64,000 nt of DNA from Rebecca billardiae RCC1528 (lineage: Eukaryota; Haptophyta), in NCBI GenBank assembly GCA_965240325.2, contig OZ251243.1:1240001-1304000 (forward strand), read 5' to 3'. This document shows positions 1-11,278 of this stretch, in pieces. Both the position numbers and the translations under genes were made by a program. The notes under the pieces are model-generated. The model searched no databases. It was not told the DNA's origin and saw only the letters and a program-made list of their open reading frames with translations. Positions within the stretch are counted from its first letter, which is position 1, and every line of letters starts with the position of its first letter.

Positions 1-129
1 CTCGCTCGCTCGACCCCGGCGCGGCGGGCAGGCAGCAACCCAGCAGCGGCAGTAGCGGCAGCGGCAGCCGCAGCGGCGGCAGCGGCGGCAGCTCCTCCCG
101 CACGAGGGGCCGCGCAGAGGCCCCCCCCG

Positions 130-667
130 TCAGAAGGCGGTGCCGAAGTTGTCCAGCCCTTTGATGAACTCCTCGTCCAGCAGCGCGCCAAAGATGGCGG
201 CGGAGTCGCCGCCGCCCTCGCTGCTGCGTCGCTTGCTCACGCTCGGCGGCGGTCCGCCCACCACCGCGGGCGCGCCCGGCAGCAGGGGCGGCGGCGACGA
301 GCTCGCCAGCGCGGCGCCAGAGGGCGGCATGACAAACGGTGGTGCCGGCGCGCTCGCGCTCGCGCCGCCGCCATTGGGCTGCGGCGCCGATGCGGCCGGA
401 CCGAGCGCGAAGCCGGGCGGCACGGGTGGCGCGAGCCCGCGGCCGAACCCCGCGCCCACCGCGCCGGCCGGCTGCCCGCCGAACGCGCCCGCACCCACCG
501 GTGCCCCCGTCGCCGCCGCCGCCGCCATCGCCCGCGCCGCCGAGAAGCTGCAGGGTGCCGCGGGCGGCGCGCCGCTCGGCTGCAAACCGTTGGCGAGCGC
601 AGGGGCGCGGCTCGGCGCCGGCGCGGCGTGCTGCTGCGGCGGCGGCTGCGGCGGCTGCTGCTGCTCG

Positions 668-720
<53 letters not shown>

Positions 721-1290
721 TTTCTGCTGACGTCTCCTGCTGGCGCCCGACGCGCCTGAAGCGCCGCTCGGCCGCCGCTTGACGCCGTTCGCGCCGATGG
801 TGGGCTTGCGCTTCTCGGCGGGGGCGGGCGGCTTGACGGCGTCCTTGGAGGGCCTGCCGCCCTTCTTGCCCTTCCGCCCGCCCTTCCGCACGCCGTTCGC
901 GATCGGCGGCTGCTGAATATCCGACAGCTTATTCGGGGGTCGGCGCACGCGCGGCGAGGTGAGCACCAGGCCGGGCTCGCCGCTCGCAGACGCGGCGGCG
1001 TGCTGGAGGTCGATGGGCGGCGGCAGGGCGGAGGCCGGCAGGGTCGTAGGCGGCACGATCGTCACGGGCGCCGGCGCCGGCGCCACCGCCGCCCTGGCGG
1101 GGAGCGGTGGCGCCGGCGCAGCGGCCGCGGCGGGCACGGCCGCGGCCGACGGCCCGGGCTTGGCGCGCAGCGCGGCGGGCTTGCGGGCGGGCTTGGGGCG
1201 GGTGGCGTTGGCGATCTCCTGCGGCGATCCCGTGTAGTCGCCGCCGTGGTACGTCAGCCGCGCGGGCGGCGCGCGCGCGCGGAGCGACAT
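130..1290 (-). CDS. Ala/Pro-rich basic low-complexity protein, unknown function
   Basis: Unrecognised protein of 386 aa. The start chosen is the first ATG of the open frame (1290); upstream codons are open but offer only non-ATG starts. Visible parts are a basic N-terminus, a Lys/Arg/Gly-rich segment around residues 131-148 containing an AT-hook-like GRPSK core, an uninterrupted poly-Ala run around residues 190-208 followed by Gln/Pro, and a short acidic/hydrophobic C-terminus ending LDNFGTAF. Basic clusters plus an AT-hook-like core would fit a nuclear DNA-binding protein, but that is inference. No intron is seen. The composition is so biased that the reading frame is only moderately secure. 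Confidence 0.5.
668..720. repeat. (GCC)n microsatellite
   Basis: About 53 bp of near-perfect GCC trinucleotides. Read on the minus strand inside the 130-1290 gene it encodes the poly-alanine run, so its length may vary between strains without breaking the frame. Confidence 0.9.
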
Positions 1291-1737
1291 CGCTCGGGCG
1301 GCGCCCAAGGTCGGCGGGAGGGTGGGGGGCCTGCGCTGGAGGCCCCCTCTGCTGCTGCTAGCCAGCGCGTCAGGGTCGCGACTCGAGAGGCGGGTGCCGC
1401 CCGAGCAAGCTCGCCGAGCGCAGCACTCCTCCACTGGCGGGCGCGATGCGCAAAGCGACGAAGCACGGAGGGGCGCGCGCCTTTTCGACGGCTTTTCCTA
1501 GCCGACCTCGGCCGAACCCGCATGAAATCGAAGCTACAGGAACAGCCACCGGCTCTGATTGGCTGAGAATGACTGGGTGAGAGGGCGTTCGTGAGGCGGG
1601 GAAGCCGGATTTGAACCGTCCGGACATTGAACCCGGACTCCACTCCGAGTCCGGATGAACCACACGAAGCCGGTGCTGCCTGAGCACAATGATGGCCACG
1701 GCCGCGCTCGCCCACCCAGACCTTCCGGCCGCCGGGC
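1291..1737. other. Intergenic, 447 bp
   Basis: Lies between the start of one minus-strand gene and the stop of the next. It contains the stem CCGGACT/AGTCCGG and related CCGGAC repeats near 1618-1655, with a T-arm-like string, but no complete tRNA can be folded. It must hold the promoter of the 130-1290 gene; no motif was identified. Confidence 0.4.
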
Positions 1738-4567
1738 TCACTGCTCCTCCTCGTGCTTCATCAGCTTGTGCTCGCGCAAAAAGTCCAGGAAGAGCTCCGT
1801 GTCCAGGAAGTCCTCCGCCGACTGCATGATCCGCACGAACGCCTGCGGGTGCAGCGCGTCCCCGATCGTCGGCTCGATCGCCTCCGACGCCTCCTGCACC
1901 TCGAGGAAGAGGGAGGAGATGTGCTCGGCGGCGACGGTGGGGTTGAGCTTGGCGCAGATCGAGGCGAACTCGTCGAGCGAGAGACGCCCGTCGTTGTTCA
2001 CGTCCGCCTGCTTGAACAGCAGCGCCAACCCCTCCGCTTGCTTCTGCGCTCGGCAGAGGCCGCGGGGCGCGCCGCGCGCGGGCGCACGGATGAGCGCGTG
2101 AGCGCGCGCCGCGGGCGCGCGCGCGCGGCAGCGGGCGCGCGCACCTGGAACATCTCCTCGCACGTCTCGATCACGAGGAGCACCAGGCTGTCCACGTCCA
2201 CCATGCTCTTCGCCCCGAGCAGGTGCTCCTCCGTCATCCGCACCATCCGCTGCACATACGTGGCCAGGTGGCGCTCCTTGACGGATTGCAGCGCCTCGGT
2301 GGCCGACATCTCGGCGGTCGAGTCTCTGAACGGCACGGTGAGCTCGCCGTCGGCGGTGTTGGCGAGCTTCTCGCCCACCTCGTTGGGGAACAGCGTGCCC
2401 AGCACGCCGAGCACCGCGTCCACCCGGCTCGGGTTGATCGTGTACCCGGGCTGCAGGCCGCACAGGATCGCAAAGTTTGCGATGCGCTGCGAGCTGGCCG
2501 CGTGCCGCACAGCTCCGTCCAGCAGCGCGCCGAGCGCGTGCGCGGCGCGCGACTTGACCATGTGCCGCTGCATCATCCAGATGTACACGAACTGCGCCCA
2601 GCCCGTGCGCGACTGGTCGGTCAGGTCCGCCGTCCGGTTCGCGCGCAGCTTGTCCTCGTACAGCTCCGCAATGCTCTGCCGGATCTGGTCAGCGTCCAGT
2701 GCGTCCACAGGGCTGGTCTCTTCGGCCGAGGCAAAGCGCGCCCACGCGTCCGTGCTGTCGAACGGCACCCAGACGGCCTGCCCCGAGCGCGCGGCGAGCT
2801 CGATGGCCTCGGCGACGTCGACGTCGCGCACGAGCGGCGCGAACGCCTCCTCGGGCGACGCCTGGCACCCCACGTCCGCGGTGGTCGCGTTGCCCGGCGC
2901 GGGCGCGCGCTGCTGCGCGCGCTGCGCGAGCCGCGTCTTGAGTGTGTCCTTCTGCCGCTCTGTGAGGCCGTGGCCGAGCAGCGCGATGTACTCCTCGTCC
3001 GAGAGGTTGGAGCGGAAGGAGGAGAGCACGGACAGCCGGTCGTCGGTCGACAGGCCCTCGAAGAGCGTGATCGCGTACTGCGCGCCGTCCCCTGACCACG
3101 CCTGCGGCCGCGCGCGCGGCGGGAGTGCGGGTGCACGTCGCGCAGGGGCAGTCTCTCAGCGTGGGCGCAGGCGCGGCGGCGGTGCCAGGGGCGGCAGACG
3201 ACGCGCGGCAGCGCTGTGTCTCGCGCGCCGGGGGAGGGGCGTGTGGTCACCACACACGCACACACGCGCGCACGCACGCACGGTCCACGCAACCCGCCAG
3301 AAACAAAACAACGGGGCCAACAAGGGGGGATGTTCACGCAAAGAATGCACGAACGAGACAGCAGCCGCGCTGTGCTCGGCAGCGCTGCAGCACGCACCGC
3401 CACCAGCTGGTCGACCAGCTCGATCATCTTGCGCGCGGGCAGCTGCTCGAGGACGATCTGCAGCACGCCCGCGTCCTCGCGCCCGCCGCCCGCGTCCGCC
3501 GCCTCGCGCAGCGACGTGTGCAGCAGCTCGACCACGTCGCCCGGGCCCATCACCTCCAGCTGCTCCGCGATGAGCGCCCCCAGCTGGTCCTTGGGCAGCG
3601 ACTCGAGCGCGCGCGAGAGGACCGACAGCTGCTCGTGCGCGTCCAGACGCGTCACCACCTCGGAGAGGAGCTGGAGGCGGTCGGCGACGGAGCGGATCCG
3701 GCGGAACTCGGAGATGAGCGGGTTGGGCGCCTTGTGCGCCCGCTCCTCGCGCACCGCGTGGCTCAGCTGCCGCCGCGTCGGCAGCTTCGAGTTGGCGCGA
3801 GAGAGCCGGTTGCGCGAGGCCGTGAGAGCCGCGTGGTCGCTGCGCATCGCCTCGAGCTGCTCGAGCCGCTCCTGCAGGGTGTGCTCGACGGACTCCATCC
3901 GGTCGAGCTTGGGCAGCGCCTCGGCGGTGTGCGCGTAGTACAGATGGCGCAGCCGCAGCAGCAGCTGCGCGCGCTCGGCGCAGTGCACGTGCTCCTGCCG
4001 CGCGAGCTCTGAGAGCGCGATGTCTCGCGCGTCCAGCTGCGCGTGCGGGTCGTCGCCCGCCGCGCGTAGCAGCGTGTCGTACGCGCGCGAGAGGTGGGCG
4101 ACCTCGGCGCGGGAGGTGGGCATCGCGCTCGGGAAGACCAGCTCGCCGCCCGGCCCGCGCACGTGCAGCTTCTCCGGGATCTCCGTCGGCGGCGGCGGCG
4201 TGAGCAGCCCCTGCTGCGCGGCCGCCCACGCGCTCTCCTCGTCACCGGCGGCGTAACGGCCGTGGCCGGCGAGGTCGGAGAGCGCGGAGACCTCGATCCG
4301 CGCGCCGGCCGACTCCTCGCGCGGCAGCGGGCGCAGCACCAGCTGGCCGCCCGGCCACACGCGCACGCGCTCGTGGTCGTCGACGCCGCGCGGCTGCGGC
4401 GGCGAGGGACTGCCACCGACCGCGCGCGCGTCGGCGCGCGGCGCGGAGCCCGCGCCGATCGGGCTGAGCGGCGAGCGCGAGAGGTCGCGCCCGCTGAGCA
4501 GCGAGTGCTGCAGCTGCGGCGCGAGCGACGGCTGCTGCCGCTCGCCGCGGAGCGGCGGCGACGACAT
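1738..4567 (-). CDS. EF-hand protein of unknown role (3 exons)
   Basis: Exons 4567-3398, 3101-2145 and 2043-1738 join in phase 0 to give 810 aa. Introns are 3102-3397 (296 nt) and 2044-2144 (101 nt). Donors read GTGCGT and GTGCGC; acceptors end CCGCAG and GCGCAG. The last exon carries a canonical EF-hand loop, DVNNDGRLSLDE, with Asp/Asn at positions 1, 3 and 5 and Glu at 12, so calcium binding is likely. The N-terminal about 130 residues are Ser/Pro/Arg-rich. The middle is predicted helical (many Leu/Glu/Arg heptad-like stretches). The first exon uses an ATG at 4567. I do not recognise the full-length family. The long 5' intron contains a CA/CG-rich simple repeat. The join is supported by the frame and by continuous helical composition. 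Confidence 0.72.
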
Positions 4568-4740
4568 GCCGCCAACGCGCGTGCTGCGGCCTTCGCGGCC
4601 GCCCTGCTGCGCGCAGCTGAGTTAGTGATGCAAAGGACCCGTAACCGCTGCTCATCGCATGATTTCGCGCAGCAAGGTTTTTTGTACGCATCAGCAACAA
4701 TTCCTCCTCGACATCAGCTGCCGGGCTCGCTGCTCACAGC

Positions 4741-5943
4741 TCAGCCGTAGCGCACGTCGAGGTCGCAGCGCCGGCGCACCTCCTCGACCGTGCCGCCGGG
4801 CGGCTCGTCGAGCGGGCGCACGTCGATGCGGTAGAGGTGGTCCCACTGCTTCCCCGTCACGTACAGCTCGCGCAGCGCGCCGCCCTCCGCCGCGTCCGCC
4901 GCGGGCGCGCTGCCGTTATATGCGATTCCATTCAGAACAAAGTGCAGCCGGTGCCGCGCCACGCGCGGGTCCTGCTCCGCCTCGAGTCCGGTCAGATCGA
5001 CCCAGCCGAGCACGACGCCGTCGGACGGGCGGATGCGCGCGATGCAGTACGAGGCCTTGCCCACCCACATCGGGTACACGTTCGCCCACAGCTCCGCCCC
5101 CACCATCTCCAGCTCGTTCAGCCCCTCGATGCGCGCGACGCCCGCGCCGCCGCCCGCGCCGCCGCCCGCGCCGCCGCCGCCGCCGCCGCCGCCGCCGAGC
5201 CGCGGGTCGGTGACGACGATGGTGTGCTCGACGGCGAGCGAGTCGGGCTCGATCACGAGGAGCACGGACGAGCCGTTCGACGCGATCAGCCGGTCCGCCG
5301 CCGCGTCGTACGCCAGCCCCCACATCTCGCGCACCGGCATGCGGCGCACCTCGCCCTCGGCCGGCGCGGCCGCCGCCTCGTCCGCGTCCGGCACGGGCGA
5401 GGCGCGCATGCGCGTGGGCGTGGGCCGGCCCGCGCGGCCGGTGTACTCGAGGACGAGGTTCTCGCGCCAGGTGAGCTGCACCAGCGCCCGCCCGGGCAAG
5501 CACGCGAGCCCCTCGCCGAACACCATCTTCGGCAGACGGTACGTCGCGCTCGGCGCCGGCGCGCGGCCGGTCGCACGGTCGACGCGCCGCACCTCCGACT
5601 CGCCGTACTGGCCGGTGGACTCCCAGAGGGCGCCGGCGTCGTCGACGCAGAGGCCCTGCGTGAACGCGGACGGGTCGTGCGGGTACCGCTCGAGCACCAC
5701 GTGCTCGCTCAGGTACGCGCTCGGGAGGGTCGGCTGGTGCGCGGCGCGCGGCGCGGCGTGCCGGAGCGCGGCCGACTCGCGCGCCGCCGGTCGGTCGGCG
5801 GCGGCGCTCGGCCGGCCGCGCGACCATGCGCGTGCAGCGATGGCCGCGCAGAGCGCCACGCCGCACGCGCCCACGAGGGCCCACGGCACGCGCCGCCGCG
5901 CCTCGCGCGAATGGCGTGGCGGCTTGCCGCGGGAGGCCGCCAT
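4741..5943 (-). CDS. Glutaminyl-peptide cyclotransferase (plant/bacterial beta-propeller type)
   Basis: Single-exon 400-aa protein. It starts at the ATG at 5943, just before a basic stretch and a hydrophobic segment (VPWALVGACGVALCAAIAA), so it is probably a type II membrane or secreted protein. The body matches the glutamine cyclotransferase family (Glu_cyclase_2): an FTQGL motif around residue 92 followed by WESTGQYGES, then MVFGEGLACL, a NELE segment, and a C-terminal HFVLNGIAYN and VTGKQWDHLY. The family converts N-terminal Gln to pyroglutamate on secreted peptides. A poly-Gly insertion encoded near 5149-5200 is an expansion of a GCC/GCG microsatellite, probably a surface loop. The gene is head-to-head with the RNA triphosphatase gene. 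Confidence 0.85.
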   Translation of the reverse strand: MAASRGKPPRHSREARRRVPWALVGACGVALCAAIAARAWSRGRPSAAADRPAARESAALRHAAPRAAHQPTLPSAYLSEHVVLERYPHDPSAFTQGLCVDDAGALWESTGQYGESEVRRVDRATGRAPAPSATYRLPKMVFGEGLACLPGRALVQLTWRENLVLEYTGRAGRPTPTRMRASPVPDADEAAAAPAEGEVRRMPVREMWGLAYDAAADRLIASNGSSVLLVIEPDSLAVEHTIVVTDPRLGGGGGGGGGAGGGAGGGAGVARIEGLNELEMVGAELWANVYPMWVGKASYCIARIRPSDGVVLGWVDLTGLEAEQDPRVARHRLHFVLNGIAYNGSAPAADAAEGGALRELYVTGKQWDHLYRIDVRPLDEPPGGTVEEVRRRCDLDVRYG

Positions 5944-6086
5944 GCTGGGCCCGCGCACGCGGGATTTTGCGCTGCGCCCGCGCTGGCTCCAGCGTCGTCC
6001 GAAGCGACACGTCGATCGCGCGCGCGGAGGACCTCTGCAGCACCTCGCTGCGCTCGCGAGCGGCGGGTCGCAGCGCGGGCGCGACC
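5944..6086. promoter_or_regulatory. Short divergent promoter region
   Basis: Only 143 bp separate the start codons of the glutaminyl cyclase gene (minus) and the RNA triphosphatase gene (plus), so both core promoters must overlap here or within the coding ends. No TATA box is visible. Confidence 0.5.
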
Positions 6087-6625
6087 ATGGCGATGATGAA
6101 GAAGCGCGCGCTCGCGGCGCTCGAGGCCGCGGCGCGAGAGGCGGACGAGCGCGCCGACGAGCCCGCATCCGCGCCCGACGCCGACGCCGCGCCCGCCATG
6201 TTCGCTCCGAAGAAGAAGCTCGCGGCGGTGGCGGCGGCGGCGCTCGTGGCAGAGGGCGCGGAGGAGGGCGCGGCGGCGCCGAGCGCGGCGGCGGCGGGCG
6301 GCGGCGGTTTGGCGGTGCGAGGGGTCACCACCGCCGCCGCGCTTCCCGAGCAGCCCGCCTCCGCGCCCTCGCCCGGCCTCGGCCGCCTGGGCAGCTTCCG
6401 AATCCCGAAGAAGAAGAAAGGATCGGCGGCGGCGGCGGCGGCGCCGAGCGCAGACGCGCCGTCCGCGCCGCCGCCGCCGCCGGGCGCGAGCACACCGGTG
6501 GGGGCAGGCGGGGCGGGGCTCGGCATGTCGCCGCGCGCCGCGCCCTCGCCCTACGCCGCGCCGCACCCCAGAGCAGCGGGCGCGCAGCAGCAGCACGAGG
6601 CGGCGGCGGCAGCGGCCGCGCTCGC

Positions 6626-6659
<34 letters not shown>

Positions 6660-7730
6660 ATGGAGGGCGTCGGCGTGGGCGGCGCGGCTGACGTGCTGGC
6701 GGAGCTCGGCGCGAGCGGCCCCGTCGGCCCCGGCACGCCGCGCAGCGGCATGAGCGCCGCCGCCGCCCCCGTGCCGCGCAGACAGCCCGCCCTCCGCTCC
6801 GGGCCAATTCCAGAGGGCTGGCGGGAGTGTGCGCCGCACGGGCACGTGACGCATCGGCTGCTGCCGTGCAAGACGTTCCTCGGCGCGGCGTTCGACGGGC
6901 GGATCGAGCCGCACGCGCGCTGGGCGCCGCCCATGATCCGGCAGGTCGCCAACGGCCACGTCCGCCTCGTCGTCGACCTGTGCGCCACCTCCCGCTACTA
7001 CGAGCCTCAGGAGCTGCCGCCTGGGGTCGCCTATCACAAGGTGCTGGTACCGGGGCGCTCGGTGCCGCCGCCCGAGGCGGTGGCGGAGTTCGTGAGGCTG
7101 GTGGACACGTACCTCACCGACCCGCGCTGGCCCAACGCCGTCGCCGCCGTGCACTGCACCCACGGCGTCAACCGGACCGGGTACATGATCGCCAGCTACC
7201 TGGTGTGCCGCCGCCAGCTGAGCGTGCGGGACGCTCTGGGCTGCTTCACCGCGGCGCGCTTCCCGGGCATGTGGCGGCAGGAGCTGGTGGACGCGCTGCA
7301 CGCGCAGTACGGCGGGCCGCCGCCCGAGCCGAGCGCGCAGCCGCCGCCGTGGGCCGACGCCGAGCGCGCCGGCGCCGCCGGCGCCGTTGGCGACGAGCTG
7401 CACGCGCAGCGCGGCGGCGGCGGCGGCGGCGGCGGCGCGGACGGCGGCGTTGGTGGCGGGCCGCTCGCGCCGCGCGCGCCGCCGCCGCCGATGCACGCGC
7501 GAGCGCTGCCGCCGGGCGGCATGGGCGTGCCGGGCGGCGGCGGCGGCCCGCTGCCTGGGGGGCTGCCGCCGCCCGCCGGCGCGGGCGCGGGCGGCGCGGA
7601 CATGCGTCAGCCGCCGTGGGGACCGCCGGGTCACAGGCCGCCGCCATACGGCCCGGGGCCGGGCGGCGCGCCGCCCGAGTCTTGGCCCCCCGAGTGGGCC
7701 GGCGGCGGGATGCCGCAGAGGCGCATGTGA
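6087..7730 (+). CDS. DUSP11/mRNA-capping-type RNA 5'-triphosphatase
   Basis: 547 aa from the ATG at 6087 (good context, GCGACCATGG). Residues 1 to about 230 are low-complexity Ala/Gly/Pro with basic patches (KKKKG). The catalytic domain runs from about 245 to 420. It begins IPEGWRECAPHGH, continues through VDLCATSRYYEP, and holds the cysteine-phosphatase loop HCTHGVNRTGY with the nucleophile at Cys357. That loop is the signature of metazoan-type mRNA capping RNA triphosphatases and of DUSP11/PIR1, which remove gamma and beta phosphates from RNA 5' ends. The C-terminal about 130 residues are Gly/Pro-rich. No guanylyltransferase domain follows, so a stand-alone RNA phosphatase or the triphosphatase half of a split capping apparatus is possible. 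Many plants and protists use a cysteine-type enzyme for capping. Confidence 0.85.
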
Positions 7731-7857
7731 GCGGCCGCGCTGAGTGGCGCAGGGGCGTGCCGGCGCGCGCGCGCGCGGTGGGGACGCGCCGGCGACGCCC
7801 GAGCTGGCGGACATGCCGCCGCTCGCGCTGCGGCTGCCCCCGGCCCGGCCGCTGATG

Positions 7858-8766
7858 GGCCTGTTTTATTTCTACGAGAGCCCAAAGGCGACATTCGCCA
7901 AGACGCGGTACAATGGCGGCTTGCCCGCTGGTGCGGGCCCCGGAGCTAGTCCGGAGAAGTGATGGCACGTCATTCGCGCATTCTCGTGTTGAGGCGCTGC
8001 GCTGTGGCGAAGGATGTTGTCAGACATGCTGATTCGCCTTGCCGTGGTGCTTCGCCTTGACACAGGGGTCACTCGCGGTGCACGGCAGTGTGCACGATGC
8101 AGCGGCGGCGAGCGGCGGCAAACCGCTGCAGCTGGAGGCCCTCTGCAAGCTGCAAGCACTCTGCCTTGGCTGCTGCGTCGCACCCGTGTCAGTTAGCGAC
8201 CAGTTCACAGCCAGATGGACTGCAATCGCCACCAGCTCTAAACGCTCCGCCGCCACTACCTTGTCGAGCTTGAGATGCTTCCGTTCGGCGTGCGCTTGCT
8301 TGCAGCTTGCCGCCTGCATTTGAACGTGATCGCGGAAGGTTAGTAGGCCGGATGCTCAGGCCTCCTCGGCGTATAATATTACAAGGTGCGTGCCACGCGC
8401 ACCCATGACGCGCGGAAAGGCGTGCACACGCGTCCTCGCGCATCTTTCAGGCTGCAGTCTTGGCCAAGATGATGAGAACAAGCCTGCCAGTGCCGCGCAG
8501 GCGCGAGCGCGCGGAGAGTTCTGGGATCCGACCCATGGTGTTGGGTGTACCTCGTGTGCGACAACGACGAGGCGGACGAGCGCCGCAACTGGATTCGTGC
8601 ACTCACCGGTCACCGAGGAGTGCACGAATCGCATTCCTTGCGCACGTGGGGGCCGCCATCGGCCGTGAGAGGTACACCCAACGGGGCGTGACACCGATTC
8701 CCACTGGCGAGCACGGGTTTGTCGCCGTGACATAGTAAATGGAATCTGGTAGAAATAAAACAGGCC
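7858..8766. repeat. Widely spaced 18-bp inverted repeat
   Basis: GGCCTGTTTTATTTCTAC at 7858-7875 recurs as its exact reverse complement at 8749-8766, with further matching bases on both sides. The spacing (909 bp end to end) would fit the ends of a non-autonomous element. No target duplication was found. Confidence 0.5.
8540..8682. repeat. Nested inverted repeats (possible long hairpin)
   Basis: A 14-bp perfect outer pair (GTTGGGTGTACCTC at 8540-8553 with its complement at 8669-8682) encloses a 13-bp perfect inner stem (GATTCGTGCACTC at 8592-8604, complement at 8618-8630, 13-nt loop). The whole could fold as a 143-nt hairpin with internal bulges. Confidence 0.6.
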
Positions 8767-9417
8767 GATGAGTCGTGCTGCTCGCGCTGATTGATGCGGC
8801 AGCGGCCGCCGCCGGACGAGTACGCGCCAGGCCATAACTAGTCGCCGTCAGCAGCGGACGATGTCTCACTGTGCTCATCGTCGATTGTCAGCAGCATATT
8901 ATAACTGCTATTTATTATTATTAATTATATATATAATTAATACTAATAATAACGACATAATTAGAGCCCGACGATGGCAGAGTCACTCATTAGACCGGCG
9001 GGGCCTGACGGTCTTCAGTCAGTCATCACTGGCATCCGAGCGGCAGCCAGTTAAGTACTACCTTGTAGTCTATAGTCGCGGGCTCCAGTGACGCATCATC
9101 AGGACTCGGTCTCAGAAGTGGCAGAGACAGAGCCAGAGGCGGGCAGTACTCGGACTATGAGTACTGTCTAGTCGGTAGTCTGTAAGATCGAGCGAGTAAT
9201 ATATCTGATGAGGGCGAGGCGCCGCGCTGCCGGCGGCCTGCCGCGGCCCGCGGCGGCCGTATAGTGCGGTCGTCTCACTCTCCGAGTCTCTCATCCCGTT
9301 GCAATGGCCGCCGTGTTTAACGCGCAGCGGCCGCCTATTCATTACGTCCGTCGCCGGAGCTGCGGAGCAGCCCTACAGGCAATCGCGGGCAATAAGAAGT
9401 CAGAGGTCTCACGGCTA

Positions 9418-9869
9418 GTCTCGGTTTCTTAGCCGTTCGGTAGCCCGAGCGCCTACGGAGTCTCAGTTTCTTAGCTAGGTCCGCCCGCCGCGCAGGCGCG
9501 GGGGGCGCAGGGGGGCAGAGCCCCCCGCTGAGTCTTTAGGCCCGGCCGGCGAGGCCGAAGAAAATTTTGGGCCTTTTTGGAGCAAATCTGGCATGATGTT
9601 GCATGGATGCTGCGGTGCACTGGCCAGGAGTCAGTCATCAGGAGAAGTTGGGACTTGGCCTGTACTCGTAGTCGGGCCGCGCACCGCGTCCCCGACGTAC
9701 GCGGGCCGACTGCGGCCTCGCCCTCGGCGGACTGCCACTCCGGCACTCGTCAGCCGGGACGACGTAGTCCCGGTTTCTTAGTGTGACTATGCGTATAGCG
9801 AACCAGCCAATCGCTAGTCTCAGTTTCTAGGCCAGATCCGCAGATCGATAGCAAGCCCCAGTTTCTTAA
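9418..9869. repeat. Five dispersed copies of a GTCTCAGTTTCTTAG-like motif
   Basis: Near-identical strings occur at 9418 (GTCTCGGTTTCTTAG), 9460 (GTCTCAGTTTCTTAG), 9767 (GTCCCGGTTTCTTAG), 9817 (GTCTCAGTTTCTAG) and 9856 (CCCCAGTTTCTTAA), all on the same strand. Function unknown. Confidence 0.6.
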
Positions 9870-10239
9870 TAACGTGACAGCTCCGCGCCTTATTGCGCCC
9901 GCGATTATTGCCCGTGTCACAGTCTCTGACTCACTAGTCTGACGGCACTGGAATCACGGATCAGAGAGACAGGGTAGTAGCGCCTGCTGGTTCATCCCCC
10001 CCATCAAAAGGACATCCTGGGGGAAGGGGGTCTTCAACATACTGAAACTGGTGCAGCATTTCTAAGGCAGTAAGCTAGCTATCAGTATATGTCGCGGTGT
10101 CGATTGGACCGATGGATCGGCAGCCGGACTCGGACGGCGACGCGGTGCCGTGACCCAGCCGCCACGCGCAGTAGTTGTGCCGTGGTGCCCCGGCTCGCAG
10201 GCAGGCCCCACCCGCACGCTCGGCACGCCCCCTCCAGGC

Positions 10240-11078
10240 TCACACCAGCGCCAGCCGCTCGTCCAGCAGCAGCGGCTCCACCTGGTGGTACCGCAGCACG
10301 CGCACGTCTCCCGCCTGCAGCTCGATGCTCTCACTGCGCGCACGGCAGCGCGCGTGCGAGGAAGGGGGCGCGGGGCGCGGGGTGCTCGGGGCGGGGCGGG
10401 TTTGGGGTGCGCTGGGCTCGCCGCCGCCACCCACCGCGCGCGCCGCGCGCAGCGCCGCCGCCGCGCACCCGCCCGCGTCGAAGGCGCCAATGTGCTCGAG
10501 CACGCGGCAGAAGACGTGGGTACTTTCGTTGGGCGTTGGCGTCAGCTTGCGCAGCTCGTCGGGGCGGAGCCTGCGCATCTCGGCGGGGCCCTGCTCGAGC
10601 CGGTCGGTCATCTGCGACGTCATGTGCGCATCGATCAGCGTGACGTACCCCTTCGCGTAGTTGAGCTCCGCGTCGGAGAGGCGCGCGGCCAGCTCAGGCG
10701 AATCGAGTATCGACATCACGTTCGTGTTGATCTTGTGCAGCCGCACGCGGAGGTAGGCGCGGACGAGCCAGCGCACACGCTCGAGCTCGAGCTCATAGTA
10801 CGGCCGCAGCTGGTCGTCCGCGGACAGGTCGTTGCTGATGTGGTCCTCCTGCGCGCGCGTCGCGCACCGGAGGCGGGCGCGCGCGCGATCGCGCGCGTCG
10901 GCGCTGCGCGGCGCCGCGCGCGCGCGGGACGTTGGGCGGTCCAGGCGCGCACCTGCGAGGTGATCAGGTTCATCATGAGGGACACCTTGTCCTCCTCGTA
11001 CGGCAGGATGATCGGCGCGCACTTCTCGTTGATGTACGCCTGCGTGAGCTGCTCGACGTCCTCGTTGACCGTCGCCAT
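10240..11078 (-). CDS. SLD5: GINS complex subunit SLD5
   Basis: Exons 11078-10953, 10848-10469 and 10333-10240 give 199 aa, close to the usual 210-230. Introns are 10849-10952 (104 nt, phase 0) and 10334-10468 (135 nt, phase 2). Both have GTGCGC donors and GCGCAG acceptors. Family features are the N-terminal LTQAYINEKCAPIILPYEED (SLD5 A-domain helix), ELERVRWLVRAYLRVRLHKI (the central arginine-rich helix), LSDAELNYAKGYVTLI, and a C-terminal beta segment with VRVLRYHQVEPLLLDERLALV at the very end. SLD5 is part of the GINS tetramer of the CMG replicative helicase and acts in the nucleus. The gene is head-to-head with the NASP-like histone chaperone gene. Confidence 0.9.
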
Positions 11079-11278
11079 CCTTGCCCGCGCGGGCGGGCTG
11101 GGGTGACCGTTGGTCGAATATGAATTCCTCGCGACATCCACGGTTGCGAGCAGCGCTTTTGACTGCACACGTTCAACGTGCGCAGGCCTGCGCGCCCTCG
11201 CGGGTCGGCGAGGAAGCACTGGCGCCGCTGCAGCTCCGGCGGCGGCCAACGATCTGCACGGGCACGCACGGGGGGGCG
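11079..11278. promoter_or_regulatory. Divergent promoter region between SLD5 and NASP-like genes
   Basis: 200 bp between two divergent start codons serving a replication-helicase subunit and a histone chaperone, which are plausibly co-expressed in S phase. A locally AT-richer stretch (GTCGAATATGAATTC) lies about 35 bp upstream of the SLD5 start. No defined motif can be claimed. Confidence 0.4.

Larger units (their letters stand above)
7731..10239. other. Gene-poor intergenic region with inverted and dispersed short repeats
   Basis: No convincing coding region. Base composition drops from very GC-rich to mixed, with an AT-only patch at about 8896-8960 (TATTATTATTAATTATATATATAATTAAT). It contains the inverted repeats and the TCTCAGTTTCTTAG-like repeat cluster listed separately. 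Confidence 0.5.

Noticed and set aside
1594-1690. tRNA-like T-arm (GGTTCAAATCC on the minus strand) with neighbouring CCGGAC stems
   Set aside because: No 5' acceptor strand complementary to the 3' end could be found within tRNA length, and the T stem has a mismatch.
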